From Plasmodium brasilianum (Eukaryota > Apicomplexa > Aconoidasida > Haemosporida > Plasmodiidae), in NCBI RefSeq assembly GCF_023973825.1, contig NC_090126.1:62001-126000 (forward strand): 64,000 nucleotides of DNA, read 5' to 3'. A program made the position numbers and the translations under genes. Below are positions 39,267 to 52,304 of this stretch, one piece after another. The notes beneath the pieces are model-generated. The model saw only the letters and a program-made list of their open reading frames with translations, was not told the origin of the DNA and ran no database searches. The first letter of the stretch is position 1, and every line of letters starts with the position of its first letter.

Positions 39267-41978
39267 AATATACATTTTCTATATTATTAATAAATTTCAT
39301 AAAAAAAAAATTATTATTACTTCGTAATTAATGAAATTTATATAACTGTAATTCATTTAACCAAATATATGGAAAGAAACATAAATATTTATAAAGGTAT
39401 TACAAAATTTTACCTTAACAACATTTATAAAAAATATATCTTCACTAAAATAAAATAATTTAAATTTATTCGTAATTATTTTAAATATATTATTTAATTA
39501 TTTCATTTAGTGTACTAATTAAATGAAATTTTTGCTAATCCTTTTCAGAACAAATTAAAAAAATATTGTATTTCCTACTTTTTGGAAATATTCATTTTAT
39601 ATAAAATATAGAATGTATACAATATGTATATATATATAATAGTATATTGGTTTAAATTTTAAAACAATTACTAAATTTAATTATTTTCTCATGTTAATAG
39701 TTTTTATTTTAAGAGCATTCTATTCTGAAAAAATAATTACTTTTAATAAAATGTAATTTATTGTAACAATATAATAAAGTAATAATAAAAAAAAAAAAAA
39801 GCATTCCGTGTTATATTAAATATAAAAAATTCATTATGTACTCCTTGAGTATATTAACTCTTTCCTAAACTATAATACAATTAAAAAATCCTATTTATAT
39901 TCTACTACATATTATATGAATAAACACATATTTTAAAGTAACATAAGTATTTAATTTTTTATTTTTCTGTCACAATTTTTTAAAAAATTAATTTTAAATT
40001 TAATTTATGCCATTATTTAAAAAAAAAGGTTTATATTCATATATTTATTTATTTAATTTTTTTAAATTAATTATATGTGTTTATAAGAAATATTAATACG
40101 GAAAAAAAAAAAAAAAGAGAGAAATTAAAAGAAAAATAATATTGTTATAAAAATATTTTATACTTTTTTATTATATAAAAATATATCAAATGTAATAAAT
40201 TTATCAACATTATACAGGATGTAACAAGCACATAACAAATAAAAACAAAAAATAATATAATCTACTAATATATGTGTTAATATACTTTTTTTATTAAAAA
40301 CGTTACGAAGAAAATATTTTTTGTTTTTTTTTTAAATTCATGGTGTTAGGAATATATTTCATTGATACATCATTACAAAACTATATGAATATATGAATAA
40401 ATAATATTCTATTAAAAGAACATTTAACAACAAGAATATATTATTCCAAAATTTTATATATATTTTGTATTAGGTAGAAGGAAATTATAAATACAAAAAT
40501 ATTATATACACGAGATATTATTTTAATTATACAAAATATAATTTTATAGTATTATTATGAAGAAGAATAAACCTCTATGTGTATAATTAAAAAATTAAAA
40601 AAGAGAAAAAACAGCTAAATTTACAAAGCTATTTTTAAAATACAAAAATTATAATTATTATATTTTATTTTTCAGTGTACACATATTATACTCCTTATAA
40701 CATTTACGAAGACGTAAGTTTAATTTCTTTTAGATTTTCTCACAATTGAAACTTCTTATCTTTATATAACAGTTAATGTTACTATATAAAGTGTATAATA
40801 TTCTGTTTTTAATAATTATTCAAATATAAATAAAAAAAATATAAAATAAAAATAAAAAATGAGTGAATTACATAATATAATTTTTCTAAAAATTCAACTA
40901 TAAATAGGACTCTTCAATTTTACAAACACTAAACATATCTAAATATTTCTTGTTCTATATTTTTAAATAATACATATATACTTCCTTAAATTATATAATT
41001 TTTTTTTTTTTAATTAAGAAATTATTTGCTAATAATTTAATTTCGTTTTATAATATTAAATTTTCACCTTATTAAGCATATATATTATAAGTTAGATGTA
41101 CTATTAAATACATATATATATTAATAAAAATTTTTTTTTTTTTATATATTATGATTATTTTACATATTATAAATATTATTTCTTATAATTAATAAGCACA
41201 AATAAAACTAGCTAAATACTAAATAATATCATATGTCAAAATATTGTTATCATATTTATACTATATCTGTATAGTAAAATAACTACAAAAAACTAAAAAT
41301 TCGTTTAAATATTTAATTTTTATACACTCTAATATATCGCTTATATGTTTACAACTATTAGCTATTTATATGTATCTATAATTTTTTATTTTAAAAAGGG
41401 AAAGCTCACTATTAATTTTCTTCTTATATTTTTAATATTAATTATTAGTTTTACTATACCAAAAAGTTATTATTTTTCAGTAAATACAAATAGGCTTTAG
41501 ATATATGCTGTAATATAAGACTTATATAATAATCTATATAAAGCAGTATTATATAAAAGAGTAATTACTTTTCCACAAAATTACAAAAATTTAATTATGA
41601 ATATGGTACTTGTAAGATTTATATGACTATGTCCTATAGTGTACAATTCTTAAAATACGTCAATTAATGGAATGAACCCACTCAATATCAATGTAACTCA
41701 TTTCCTGTAAAAAACTACACTCAAGCAGTTTACTCACTAGAATATGTATATATGGATAATGATTAGCATCAATTTATCTAAAAATTAAATATAATTACAT
41801 TAACATATATTGTATTATTTTTCAAATTTTTTTTTCTCAAACTATAAATTTTTTCAATTAAAAATAATAATACTCTTATACAATCCTTTTAATTGAATAT
41901 ATGATAGAATTAATACTGTAATGGTGATACATTTAAGAATATGTATTTATTAGCATTATTTTAATATCATTGGAAAAT
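39267..41978. other. Intergenic region
   Basis: Contains conserved upstream block copy 4 (39535-39640). At 41.1-41.5 kb there is sequence resembling positions 100-360. AT-rich spacer otherwise. Confidence 0.55.
39535..39640 (-). promoter_or_regulatory. Conserved upstream block, copy 4
   Basis: CTAATCCTTTTCAGAACAAA, TTGGAAATATTCATTTTATA and AATATAGAATGTATACAATA match 19453-19560 in order, 270-375 bp upstream of the start at 39266. Confidence 0.4.
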
Positions 41979-42467
41979 GATTTTGTCTTCAATATAAAAA
42001 ATATAAGAATTTCTAATTACGTAGATGAACAAAATGATCAATTAAGTAGTCGTTGTTCTAAAAACTATCAGATGTGTATAAGTAACAGCACAAACTATAT
42101 AACATATCGTATTGCAAAAATTTATAATTGGTAATTTTTAAATTATAATAGCCAATGAAAATAGAAAATAAATAGTTTAACTAGTTTAATGAAGAGCATT
42201 ATAAAAAAATACAAGAAAACAAAAATTATAAAATAAATTTTTATAATAATAATATTACAAAATGGTAGAATACAACTGAGCACGATTCATAGATAATTAT
42301 AAAGCGTTCTTATATAAAGAAAAGTGTTATCTATTTTAGTGAGATAAGAAAAACAACCTGAATTTAAATAATAATTCTTTTGTGGAAATTTTTTATGTCA
42401 TGAACGAAAATAACTTACAGTTTAAAAATACATTAATATTAATTAATAATACTAATGTTATTACTTA
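41979..42467 (+). pseudogene. Degenerate coding remnant, perhaps PIR-like
   Basis: One frame reads about 50 codons without a stop (IRISNYVDEQNDQLSSRCSK, then NYQMCISNSTNYI, IAKIYNW). Another frame downstream reads FIDNYKAFLYKEKCYLF and, after stops, NNNSFVEIFYVMNENN to TAA at 42466. Paired Cys and Tyr/Trp spacing recalls PIR or STP1 extracellular domains, but this is weak. No exon 3 or tail was found. Confidence 0.3.
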
Positions 42468-44869
42468 AGCTTAACATCGTATATATGATATTTCTTATGA
42501 AATATTAATCTATATAATCTATAAAAGGATAATTCAATAAATGATTATGTATAACACTATTACTAGGCACAGTGAAAAATAAAAATTTTCCTTATATTAT
42601 CTAATAAGTTGTAATAATAAAAAAATATGTTATAAGTTAATGTAGAATTAATACAAATATAATAATATTTATATTATGTTAACTAATTAGACAGTTATGT
42701 GATAAAATATTATATAATATTTTTCGATATATCAGTGCTAGAGTTACACGACTTGATATTAAACATATTATATATATAACGAAAATTTGTAATCCAATAA
42801 GATTAAACGACATTAATTGAATATAACAATAATATGACGTATATTATATTTATATAACATATATAAATATTATTTACGTCATATTCAGTATAATCAAATA
42901 TAAAACAAGCTTATTTTAAGGTATTCCATGACTCTATATTTATATGTATAACTAAAAGTATGTACATAAAATAAAATTATATTTATCTTCAAAATAAATA
43001 TTTTTTATTTTATTTTGAAGTTATTTAATTCTTTAATATAGTATTCCCTATCATAACATGTAGGTAATTATTAAGTCAAGAATGAAATAATATGAACTAC
43101 AAGTTTAAATATGTAAGTAATATATTTTAATAAGATATGCAACAATTCTTACCTTGGGCATTTATATACATTAAATAAAAAAAAGAAAAAAAGAATTGGT
43201 TATTTAAACAGATATATTCTCTTAATTATAATTACATTTAATTATACTTTTTTTGTTTTGTGTTACTTTTCATGATTACAATATTTCCATTTATATTACG
43301 TTAAAAATATATATATTGAACATATCAATTTTAATATTATATTTTTAATAAATAAACGAATAAATAAATATATAATATATTTCTTAAGCTATAAAAAAGG
43401 ATTCATTAAATCATATGAATTGTTATTAAATTTATATCACTTTTAAATAAATATCATACTTAATTTGCAGTATAAAGCTATGGTTTTCATAATATATTAA
43501 AAACAAAAATAAAACGTACATTAAAAAAGAAAAAAGAATTTCATATATATACAAAAAATTGTAAACAAATAAAATATTTCATATTAACACAATATAAAAC
43601 TCTTTCCTTTTTATTTTTTTTTCCTTCGCATTTTAATTTTATCAAATAACATTCATTCTATCAAAATTTGGTTAACATAGTTTTAAAAGATATTTCAATT
43701 AATTTCATGGATTTTTTTTCTGATGTTATTTGTGTTTAATTAAAAGTACAAAATTATTTAACAAAAACAAAATAAATTTATTAAATGGTAAAAAAAAAAT
43801 GAAAATAAAAGTACTCTCCTAAAATTACAAATACATGAAAAAGAACAAAAAATAATACGAGTAAAATGTTGAAACCAAAAATGTATGTTATAGAAAAATA
43901 TTTTTTTATTTAGTTGTTCATATTTCTTAATATATATCATATTAATTGTATAATTGCTATCTTAATAAAACTAGCCATAATAAGAGTATATAATTTACCG
44001 TTCTAATATTATTTTGAGAACTATATTATTAGAATTGTTAACCTTATATATGAATATACAACATTTTCAAGGAGTAAATGGAGAATAGTATAAAATTCTT
44101 ATACATGTCGAAAATTTTTTATATTTTTTATTAAATAAAGTAAAACTACTTATATATTATATTTCGAAAACACAGTCTTCATTAATATGCAATTATACTT
44201 AAAATTAATAGTATATATATATATATATAAACATGAGTGATATATTAGAATTTTGTTATGTATATATATAGTCTTCCTTGTCCACTTATAATATTTATCA
44301 TAAGTATTTCTAAAAAATATTACAATACAATTAGTATATAATCTCTAGATAATCATTTATTATTCATGATATAACAATATATTTAAAAAAAGTTGTTCTA
44401 ATAAAATTCTTTCCATATGTGCTAATGCAAAATATATTACTAGAATTTTGTCCTCTATTATATCCTTAATGACGTATTTTATCTGTATATAGTATATATG
44501 ATTTTTAATTTTTCGAAATAAGTTGTATGTTGTAGATTTACGATTTTTATACAATTTTATACAGTTAAAATTTAATAAACCCTATTTTATTAATTCTATT
44601 TTAATATGTTTTTTTAAATATTTTAAATAAAACACATATTAATTTTTTTAATTATATATAATTTTTTGTTCTTTATTATATACTACAATTATACTTATTT
44701 TAAAAAATATATAAATTTTTTTTGTATTGACATAATAAAAAACAATTAATATAAATTACAAACCAAACATTTACTTATTATTATCAAAAATATTATATAT
44801 ATCTAATACCATCGTTATTGGAAATATTTTATCAACCTTAAAAATATAATTATAAAACAATATACAAAT
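42468..44869. other. Intergenic; 5' flank of pseudogene B
   Basis: Holds an inverted motif near 42830-42890 (ATATGACGTATATTATATTT and its near reverse complement). The right-hand part duplicates 34.8-36.6 kb. Frames at 43758-43940 and 44360-44554 lie in AT-rich flank and are not supported. Confidence 0.5.
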
Positions 44870-46150
44870 ATGTTTGACTTTTTTACTGAAATTATTTTTT
44901 CTATTTTAATACGAACTTTAAAATATTTAGACGAGGTACCATAATCATTTTTTATAAACTTTTTTTATTATCCTTTGCTATTTTAATTTTTTATATAAAA
45001 AAAAAAAACAAATTTATTAAAATAATATATAAATATACTCTTGAATATTGGATGTGAATCTTCACTTTTAGTTAACCATTTGTAATAAATCATAGTACAA
45101 ATAATTCAACGAAAATAACACATTCAATGTAAGATTTAAAAGATTATTAAGCAATGAAACAAAAACAGCGGAAGAACTAAAAGGTGAAATATTAAAAAAA
45201 AAATAAATTATTTATTATACGAAAGTGATAAATCATATATAAAAGGACTAAATTCATTATATCATGATGATGAATTTCGAAAAAGATTAACAAATTTAAC
45301 GCAACGAGACATTTATGAGCAAGAATTTAATGATTTCATGAAATATACAAAATGTAAAAAGCAACATGATTCACACAACATCGAACATAATTTAAAAAAG
45401 AAATATAATTATTTAAAACATTATAATAATTTTGAAAAACATCAAAACTCACAAATATTTTAAAAAAAATTAGGCTCAAATAATGAGTTATATTTATTCC
45501 AAAACAGAACAAGTAATAATCATCGTTCATTTAAACATCAAGATATAGATAAAAATCTTTTATATTTCAGAAAAAGCCGCCATGTATATTGTTCAGTTAA
45601 ATTAAACAAAAAATGGATTAAAAAGAGATTATTAGTATGTTTTACTTTAATTATATTATGTATTATTATTACAATGTTACTGTTCTGTGAGCAATCACAT
45701 CCAGATGCTAAAAATTTTGTTCAGTACACATTCAAATATAGTAGATGGATACGTTTAACTTAAAGTGTATAAAACAACTTAATAAATAAATCTAAAACTA
45801 GTAATAAATATGAAAAAAATATTCACTGTGAAAAATTAAACTTATAAATTTTTAAAATTTATTATAGTAATTTAAAAGTATATAAAATTATACATATTTA
45901 ATAGTAAAAAAATATATGCCTAATACAATTACATAATATTAGAATTTTTTATTTTTTCATATATAATTTTAGAATGTCGTCTTAATATAATTGTTCATAT
46001 ATAGTAGTATAAGTAAATTTTTCATATGATCCTTCTTACATTATTAAAATTTCATAATTTATGTAAAAGTATACTTTCTATATCAATCTATATATATATA
46101 TACATACACAATATCATATAAATGTAGAATATATATATATTTTTATTTAT
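43050..46150 (+). repeat. Segmental duplication, unit B
   Basis: Partner of 34780-38000 at a near constant offset of about 8.25 kb, containing pseudogene B in the same orientation with its flanks. Limits are approximate. Confidence 0.6.
44870..45763 (+). pseudogene. Exported-protein pseudogene B (relaxed-PEXEL family)
   Basis: Exon 1 is 44870-44935 (22 codons, MFDFFTEIIFSILIRTLKYL..., open) with donor GTACCA, a 136-bp phase-0 intron and acceptor TTTTAG at 45071. Exon 2 runs 45072-45763. It has TAG at 45093 (Trp in copy A), TAA at 45102 (Glu in copy A), a one-base deficit in the 10-A run near 45194-45203, and TAA at 45461. Before the run it reads RLLSNETKTAEELK, an RxLxxE motif at the position of RFLCGQ in A. 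Then come repeat-like units (GLNSLYHDDEFRKRL, EQEFNDFMKY, KKYNYLKHYNNFEKH), a basic WIKKR and a membrane span (LLVCFTLIILCIIITMLLF). Splice sites are intact here but lost in A, so the copies decayed independently. Confidence 0.75.
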
Positions 46151-47174
46151 TCCTCTAATGATAATATAGCTTTTCAGGGACATGTACAAATATATAAAAT
46201 CTTATTATGATAAAGCAAAAAATATATTTACACATTATATCTATAAAAATATGATTATATTTAGTTGATTAAGTTTATTCTTTAATCATGTAGAAAATAA
46301 GAAAAAGCATATAGCATATTTATTTATAAATCTTCAATACACTATATATTTAAATATTTTTGCAAAATTGTATAAAAACCCATATTAACCAGAATTAGAA
46401 AAAATTAGGTGATATTAAATCATCATTTAATTGTAAAGAATTAGAAAATTGAATTTAGTAAATAATTACAAATAATCAATATTCAACAGAAATATCATTT
46501 TATTTTATATTTATAAGTTTCTTTTTAAAACATTAAAAAAGACAAATCGCTTTTAAAAAGCTTTCTTCAATAAATATATTCTAGAATATAATATTTATAA
46601 AACTTATTTTATAGGATAAATATCAAGTTTGTTTCTATATAAAAGATATAAATATATTAATTCAAATATACATTCAATTTTTTTCAAAAAACACAAAAAA
46701 GACATTTATTTTTAATTTAAAACTAATAATATACTTTTAATTATGCAACAAGGAATCATCTATATGTGAACTATAAAAAATTCTACGATATATTTTATAT
46801 CATGTTCTGGTAAGTAATTAACATATGACTCGTATAAAATTAAAGTTGTTCTTATATTATATATTAATATTAAGGAACAAACATATATTTTTCATAAAAA
46901 TATATATTAATATTCATACGTGTATATTATGCCATAATATTTAATTAAACTGAGATAGTACACTAAAATACAAAATTTTAAAAAGTTAATGTTTTCAAAT
47001 TCACAGAACTAAGAAATTATTTTTTTTTAAGTTGATTATAAAAAATTCCTTATGTGCATAAATTCATTCATGAAAATTAAGCAATTACGTATGTGTTTAT
47101 AAAAGATATGCCAATAATACTATATTTTTCAGTTAATTTTAAAAGATACTCTATAAAATGAAAAACATTACTTA
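45764..47174. other. Intergenic region
   Basis: 3' flank of pseudogene B (duplicated block up to about 46.15 kb), then AT-rich spacer. No gene seen. Confidence 0.6.
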
Positions 47175-47990
47175 CTATTTATTTTTCCATTTACTCTCTG
47201 TAATTCTTTTGTGTTATATAATACTTATCAGTGTGAAATCAATCCTTAACAAAAACATAAAACCTCATTCAACAAATAATGCAGAAACTATTGATCCATT
47301 AACAATAAATTTATCTGATTTGCTAAAATTGTCACATCCCAACTTAGAAGATAATCCAGAAAAGATAAACAAAGCAGATAAAAGCATTAGTACTCCAAAC
47401 CTTTTACTCATTATTTTTTTGTAAGTCTTACTACTAAATAACGGTTTTTTTTTTAAGAAAATATAGATAATCAAGATGCTTATATAACTTTTACTCAAAA
47501 TGCCTTAAGTATTTTCCCCTATATTTTGTTATTTTATATTTAATATATTATTTATCAAATTCCACCTAATATGATGAACTACTACACGACTGCTTTTTTA
47601 TTTCTTTGTCCCTCTTTTCATTGTTATATATAACTTCTTCATACTTTTCATCATTAAGTATCTCTTCATTAAACTCTACAATATCTTAATCATTTTATTC
47701 TTCATATTCTGATAGTAATCTATAATTCTCTATATCTGTTTTTCTATAGAGCTTTACTCCCTGAATATTATATTAAAATTATTATAAAAAAGTAATTAAA
47801 ATTTATTATTTAAACAATAAATAACCTCATTCTAAAGAATTGTATTAATAAATATAAGCAGAAAAGTAAAAAACAAAAATTGCCTTAATTAATATTGTCA
47901 TACTATATTATTATAAAAATAACATATCCAAGTTAAAAGAATAAACATACCAAATTTAATAAAAAAAGTTGTCCTAATTTTTTGTTGCAT
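47175..47990 (-). pseudogene. fam-m-like exported protein pseudogene
   Basis: Exon 1 is 47904-47990 (29 codons, MQQKIRTTFFIKFGMFILLT...), intact, with a 143-bp phase-0 intron (GTATGA...ATTCAG) and exon 2 from 47760. It reads DIENYRLLSEYEE with canonical RLLSE at residues 43-47, nine residues earlier than in the relatives, then TAA. Further on are ILNDEKYEEVIYNNEKRDK, more stops, a frame change near the A-run at 47447-47456, then KTYKKIMSKRFGVLMLLSAL with a span, a TGA at 47265, GFMFLLRIDFTLISII and the end at 47175. SKTYKKI..KRFG is fam-m-like. The opposite-strand frame at 47158-47424, despite a hydrophobic start, is its antisense shadow. Many stops make it a true pseudogene. Confidence 0.75.
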
Positions 47991-49706
47991 GGTATATATA
48001 TATAATTAAGAATCGAATATATTCATTAAGGAAATAATTAAAATTAATGTAGTATTCTCATAATTATAAAGAATACATTATTTATTAGTTTTCGTTAATT
48101 ATATTTTTATAGAAAAATAATAAAAAGTATGTAACTATAATACTGTTTACAGAAAATCCAAAAAAAAGGTAAAATGAAAAGAAGCAATTGAAAATATATA
48201 TTATATAATTTTTATCTCAATTTTATACTTAATAATATAATCTATAATAAAATAATTTAAAATTTTTTATAAATATTGAAAAATATAATTAACTGTTTAT
48301 TTTAGTAGAATAGTTAAATGATTTTTATTAGCTCTCTCAAAAATGTAATTAAAAATAATTATAAACTCTCTTAATATTTATAAATACTGAGTTTTTACAT
48401 AATATATGTAATATATCATTGTAAAAATTAGAAGAATAACAACATACTTTTAGACGTTTTTAAATCTATAATTATAATTTTATAAAAATTATATTTTTGA
48501 AAAAAAGGTAATTTTAAATAACATTAAATATAATAATGATATATTAATAGTAACTACAAAAGAAGAAATCAGTATTTTGTAAAACGTTTTATTTTATAAT
48601 ATTTATAAGAATTTAAATTTTAATGCTATATATTATATTTAAAAAATAAAATTTACAGCTTATTACAAAATCTATAGAAATAAATATATTTTAAAGGTAA
48701 ATAAAATATAATTTTTATATTTAATTAATATTAATATACGTAAATGGGATGCTTTCAAATTCTTCGTCTTAATTCTACAATGTTTCTTTTTTTTTTATAC
48801 AAATACATATAAGAAACTTTAAATTAATTAATTAAAAACAAAAACCACCAAAATGCGTAAATTTTGTATTAAACGTATTATTTTCAAAATAAACCTTTTT
48901 CAAAAATATATTTGTCCTCTCAATAATGTAATTCATATTCTTTTTTTCCTATCAATTTATTATATTATATATATTTCGTTATTTTTGTAGTATATAATAT
49001 ATATTAAATTACGTAATTATAACAATTAAATAATAAATTAAGTATTCTTCCATTTACTATTATAGCATTGTAATACTCACAACTAATAACGCCCTACGTA
49101 CATCTCATTAAAGTTAAATTTATACAAATTTTAATATATTTTCACCAATATTTTGAATGCTGAAATAAAATACTTAAACCAAAATTCAAATATCTAATAT
49201 TCTAGATTAATATAATAAATAAAATTAAAATAATTATTCTTCTTATAATTATAATTTATGATATAATACAATAGCCAAAATATGTTCAATATTGTACAAT
49301 ACATTTTTACACGTATTAATTTAATTACAGTATATTTTTTTATGATATTTATTAAAAAAATGAAGAAAAAAAAAGCATTAAAAAAAATTAATTACCTTTT
49401 TTTATAAAAGCAATATTATAATAATCAAATTATTCAAATAAGTTTATTATTTAAAAATACACAAAACAAATTATACTAACATGAAGGTTAACATCAAATA
49501 TTATATGTTTTAATTCAATAATATATTAATTTTTATTTCATTCTGATTATAAAAAAATTTAAATAAAAAAGCTATATTTACATTATAAAATATTTATTCT
49601 AAATAATCTCCCATTATGTTGCTCTGAAAGAAGGATTGAAATAATAGATGGTATGCATTATTGTATATGTACCTTTACTTATGCAATAAAACTGTAACAT
49701 ATTACT
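47991..49706. other. Intergenic region
   Basis: AT-rich; no gene or repeat recognised beyond short A/T tracts. Confidence 0.6.
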
Positions 49707-51180
49707 CTATAATTCATGCCTAAATATATTATTGTTCTCACCTTTGACGTTTGTTTTCCCTAATAGTATCCTACTTAACCGCGATCCCAAATCCATATAT
49801 TATTATGCTTATTAAAAATATGCAACATGTATAATCAAAATCTAGTTTATATTTAAATTTAATTCACTAAACTAAAACATAAATAATAAAAAAAAGAATT
49901 TATATATTAAAAAGTATTTTTTTGTTAAATTTCTAAAATAAAAAACAGGAGAAAACATATTCCAGTTGCCAAAACCAACTAGCACATAAATTTATAACGG
50001 AGAAGTTTTACTTATATTGTACGTACTTACAGAACTAATAAGATTGTCAGAATTAACATCATATTATGAATCAGCATTGGTTATTAATATACTAAAAATT
50101 TTGTTTTTAAAACTGTTTTTAATTTTAATGCATGATATTGCCTTAATATTTTTCAAAATTAGTCGAACTGTTTTTCCATAGCGTTTATCTGTCTTGTTTC
50201 AATCTCCATAAAGATATTTTTATGTGAATTTCTAACGAAGCCTTTCATCTGTAATTTATTTGACTGTGATATTCACTTCCTAATTTATTGAAAGTTCTGT
50301 TTATAGATTTATCATTTTCATCACCATATTCTTAATATCTCATATCCTAGCTAATATATTTTCTGAATTTCCAAATACCGAATACAAATCTTTATTATTC
50401 TATGTGTCTTGAGAACTCGAACCTAACATTACTTTATTAGAATTTTCCTTAGTTATCAAAGATAAAATACACAATGTGTACAATTTACAAATCCTTTTAT
50501 CACCCTTAAAAATATTAATGATACTCAGAATATCTGAAAATGAATCCTCAAAGTTCTCAGCTTACCCCGAGATCTTATTCTTAATTTTTTATTAGTTACC
50601 ATGCGGTTAATTACACTTAATTTTCATGTAGATACCATTTTTTTGAGATTATTTTTTCTATTTCAATAGAAATACTCCTCATGTCATCTACAAATATCAC
50701 TTCAGTTCCCTTTTCTCATATGTTTTTCATATATTTCAATAATATATTTAATATATCTATTAGTTTTTCGGGAATATCAATATCAAAATTAATATCAATC
50801 TCAGTACTACAACATAATTTTAAATTATTATAGATATAATCCTCATAAAAAAAGTAATCCAAATTATAATACTCATTATAATGGGGACAAGATCAATGAA
50901 ATGTATAAATAAAAATAAAATTCTTCAGTATTTTAAATTTGATATCATGTAACGATATAAAATTTCCTCAAGAAACATTCTTAAAATGTTTCAATAATTC
51001 ATCATACAATTAGCATATGAAATATGAATAAGAATCTAGGTGTTTTTCATTTTTTATTTTAATTATATTCTTAAAAATTCTTGCAATTACTTTATTAATT
51101 TTTCAATTCCCCAATTGTTCTAAATGTAATACTTTCACAACAATATTTATGGAAATCATTATTAATGATTCTTTTATGGT
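49707..51180 (-). pseudogene. PIR-like pseudogene, heavily decayed
   Basis: From 51180 one frame can be followed for about 180 codons. Landmarks are INKVIARIFKNIIKIKNEKH, SYSYFIC, stop, LYDELLKHF, SCPHYNEYYNLDYFFYEDYI, KLCCSTEIDINFDIDIPEKL and MRSISIEIEKIISKKW. After several stops come ENFEDSFSDILSIINIFKGD and LYTLCILSLITKENSNK. The order CK/NKV..l..., Y.y..C.LYdEl...F, then a Cys segment parallels the PIR gene at 4.9-6.6 kb (CKKVTKLLEF, DYCTHYKYWVYQEVKNLF). A short final frame at 49707-49798 reads LGSRLSRILLGKTNVKGEN and ends at TAG, like the PIR cytoplasmic exon (TPFGSRLRR). At least ten stops. Assignment rests on spacing and the tail; STP1-type genes are an alternative. Confidence 0.5.
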
Positions 51181-52217
51181 ATTCATCATATTTTTAATAT
51201 AAAATTAACTTTTTTAAAACATATTACAAAAAATAATGGAAATAAATGTTATAAACTATGTTGAGTTTTTTAAAAACAGCTTATAATTCTTCAATTAAAA
51301 TAGGATATTTATAATGAGATTTTCATAATTATTTCAATGTTAACCTAATATATACTTATAAATTCTTATATTTATTATCAATTCAGCTTTAATATATGTT
51401 TATTAGATCAAAGAAAAAATTTTGTAGAATACAATATCAAAATTAAAAAAATATAAAGGAATAAATTCATTTCATTTACAAGTACTTAAATCAATACATA
51501 AATTAATATTAATATATATTAGTAATAACGAATAAAATATCATTCAAGTTTAAAATATAATTCTATTAATGGAGAATAAAATTAGCATTCATAATTATAA
51601 AAAAATGAAATAAACTTTTTTATTATTATATTAAAATAAAATATAATTTATATAGAAAAATATAAATTAAAACAATATTTATTTTCATGCGTTCTGCATA
51701 ATTCTGTTATTTTTATTTATTTTTAATATTACAAGTACTATTTTTTACAATATAAATTATAACATAACCTAAGTTAAAAATTGATTTCAGTTAATTAAAA
51801 TTTCTGTGGATTATTTTAATTCCTCAAAATTCAATAAAAAATAAGTGCATTATGTATATTAATAATTTTTACTGATTTTTAATATCATAAATAAAGGTAT
51901 TTTATATGCTATGGCACTATATACTAATTATTCAAAATAGTTATAACTATAGATAATATTATAATACATAGATTATTAATATACTAAGATTATATGGACG
52001 GACATCATAAATTATATGCATACTAATTCCTCTTCGGATGAACAATATTGATAAAAAATAAAATAATGCATATATTGTATGATAAATTTCAGCTATACAA
52101 TATTTATATGAGAAGTGATAGATATCATAAGTTAATAGTTCTATAAAATTATTTAAACTATAGCATAAATTTCTTTATCTTAAAAATTCATCTGGATTCA
52201 TACGTGTATAAGTAGCC
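51181..52217. other. Intergenic region
   Basis: AT-rich. From about 51.75 kb it begins to match 58.68 kb onward (CTGTGGATTATTTTAATTC against CTATGGATTATTTTAATTC). Confidence 0.5.
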
Positions 52218-52304
52218 ATTATACATAATAATTAACGGAAAATGTAAGACTACACTTATGCCAACTGTGAATATACAGAATCTTAAATTACATAATTGTT
52301 CTAC
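52218..52304 (-). pseudogene. Orphan exon 1 remnant of an exported-protein gene
   Basis: Exactly 29 codons reading VEQLCNLRFCIFTVGISVVL and on to IIMYN. This corresponds to MEQLIKSLLFVKIVAFVILS of the 28-kb gene, with the start codon changed to GTA and the donor to GGCTAC. The following region near 52050 (CSSEEELVC) may be the start of a decayed exon 2. The frame at 52188-52376 overlaps it but is not a gene. Confidence 0.4.

Noticed and set aside
45336..45530. 64-codon minus-strand frame
   Set aside because: Antisense of pseudogene B.
47158..47424. Plus-strand frame with a signal-peptide-like start
   Set aside because: Antisense of the fam-m-like pseudogene at 47175-47990; the hydrophobic start is the reverse of its C-terminal region.
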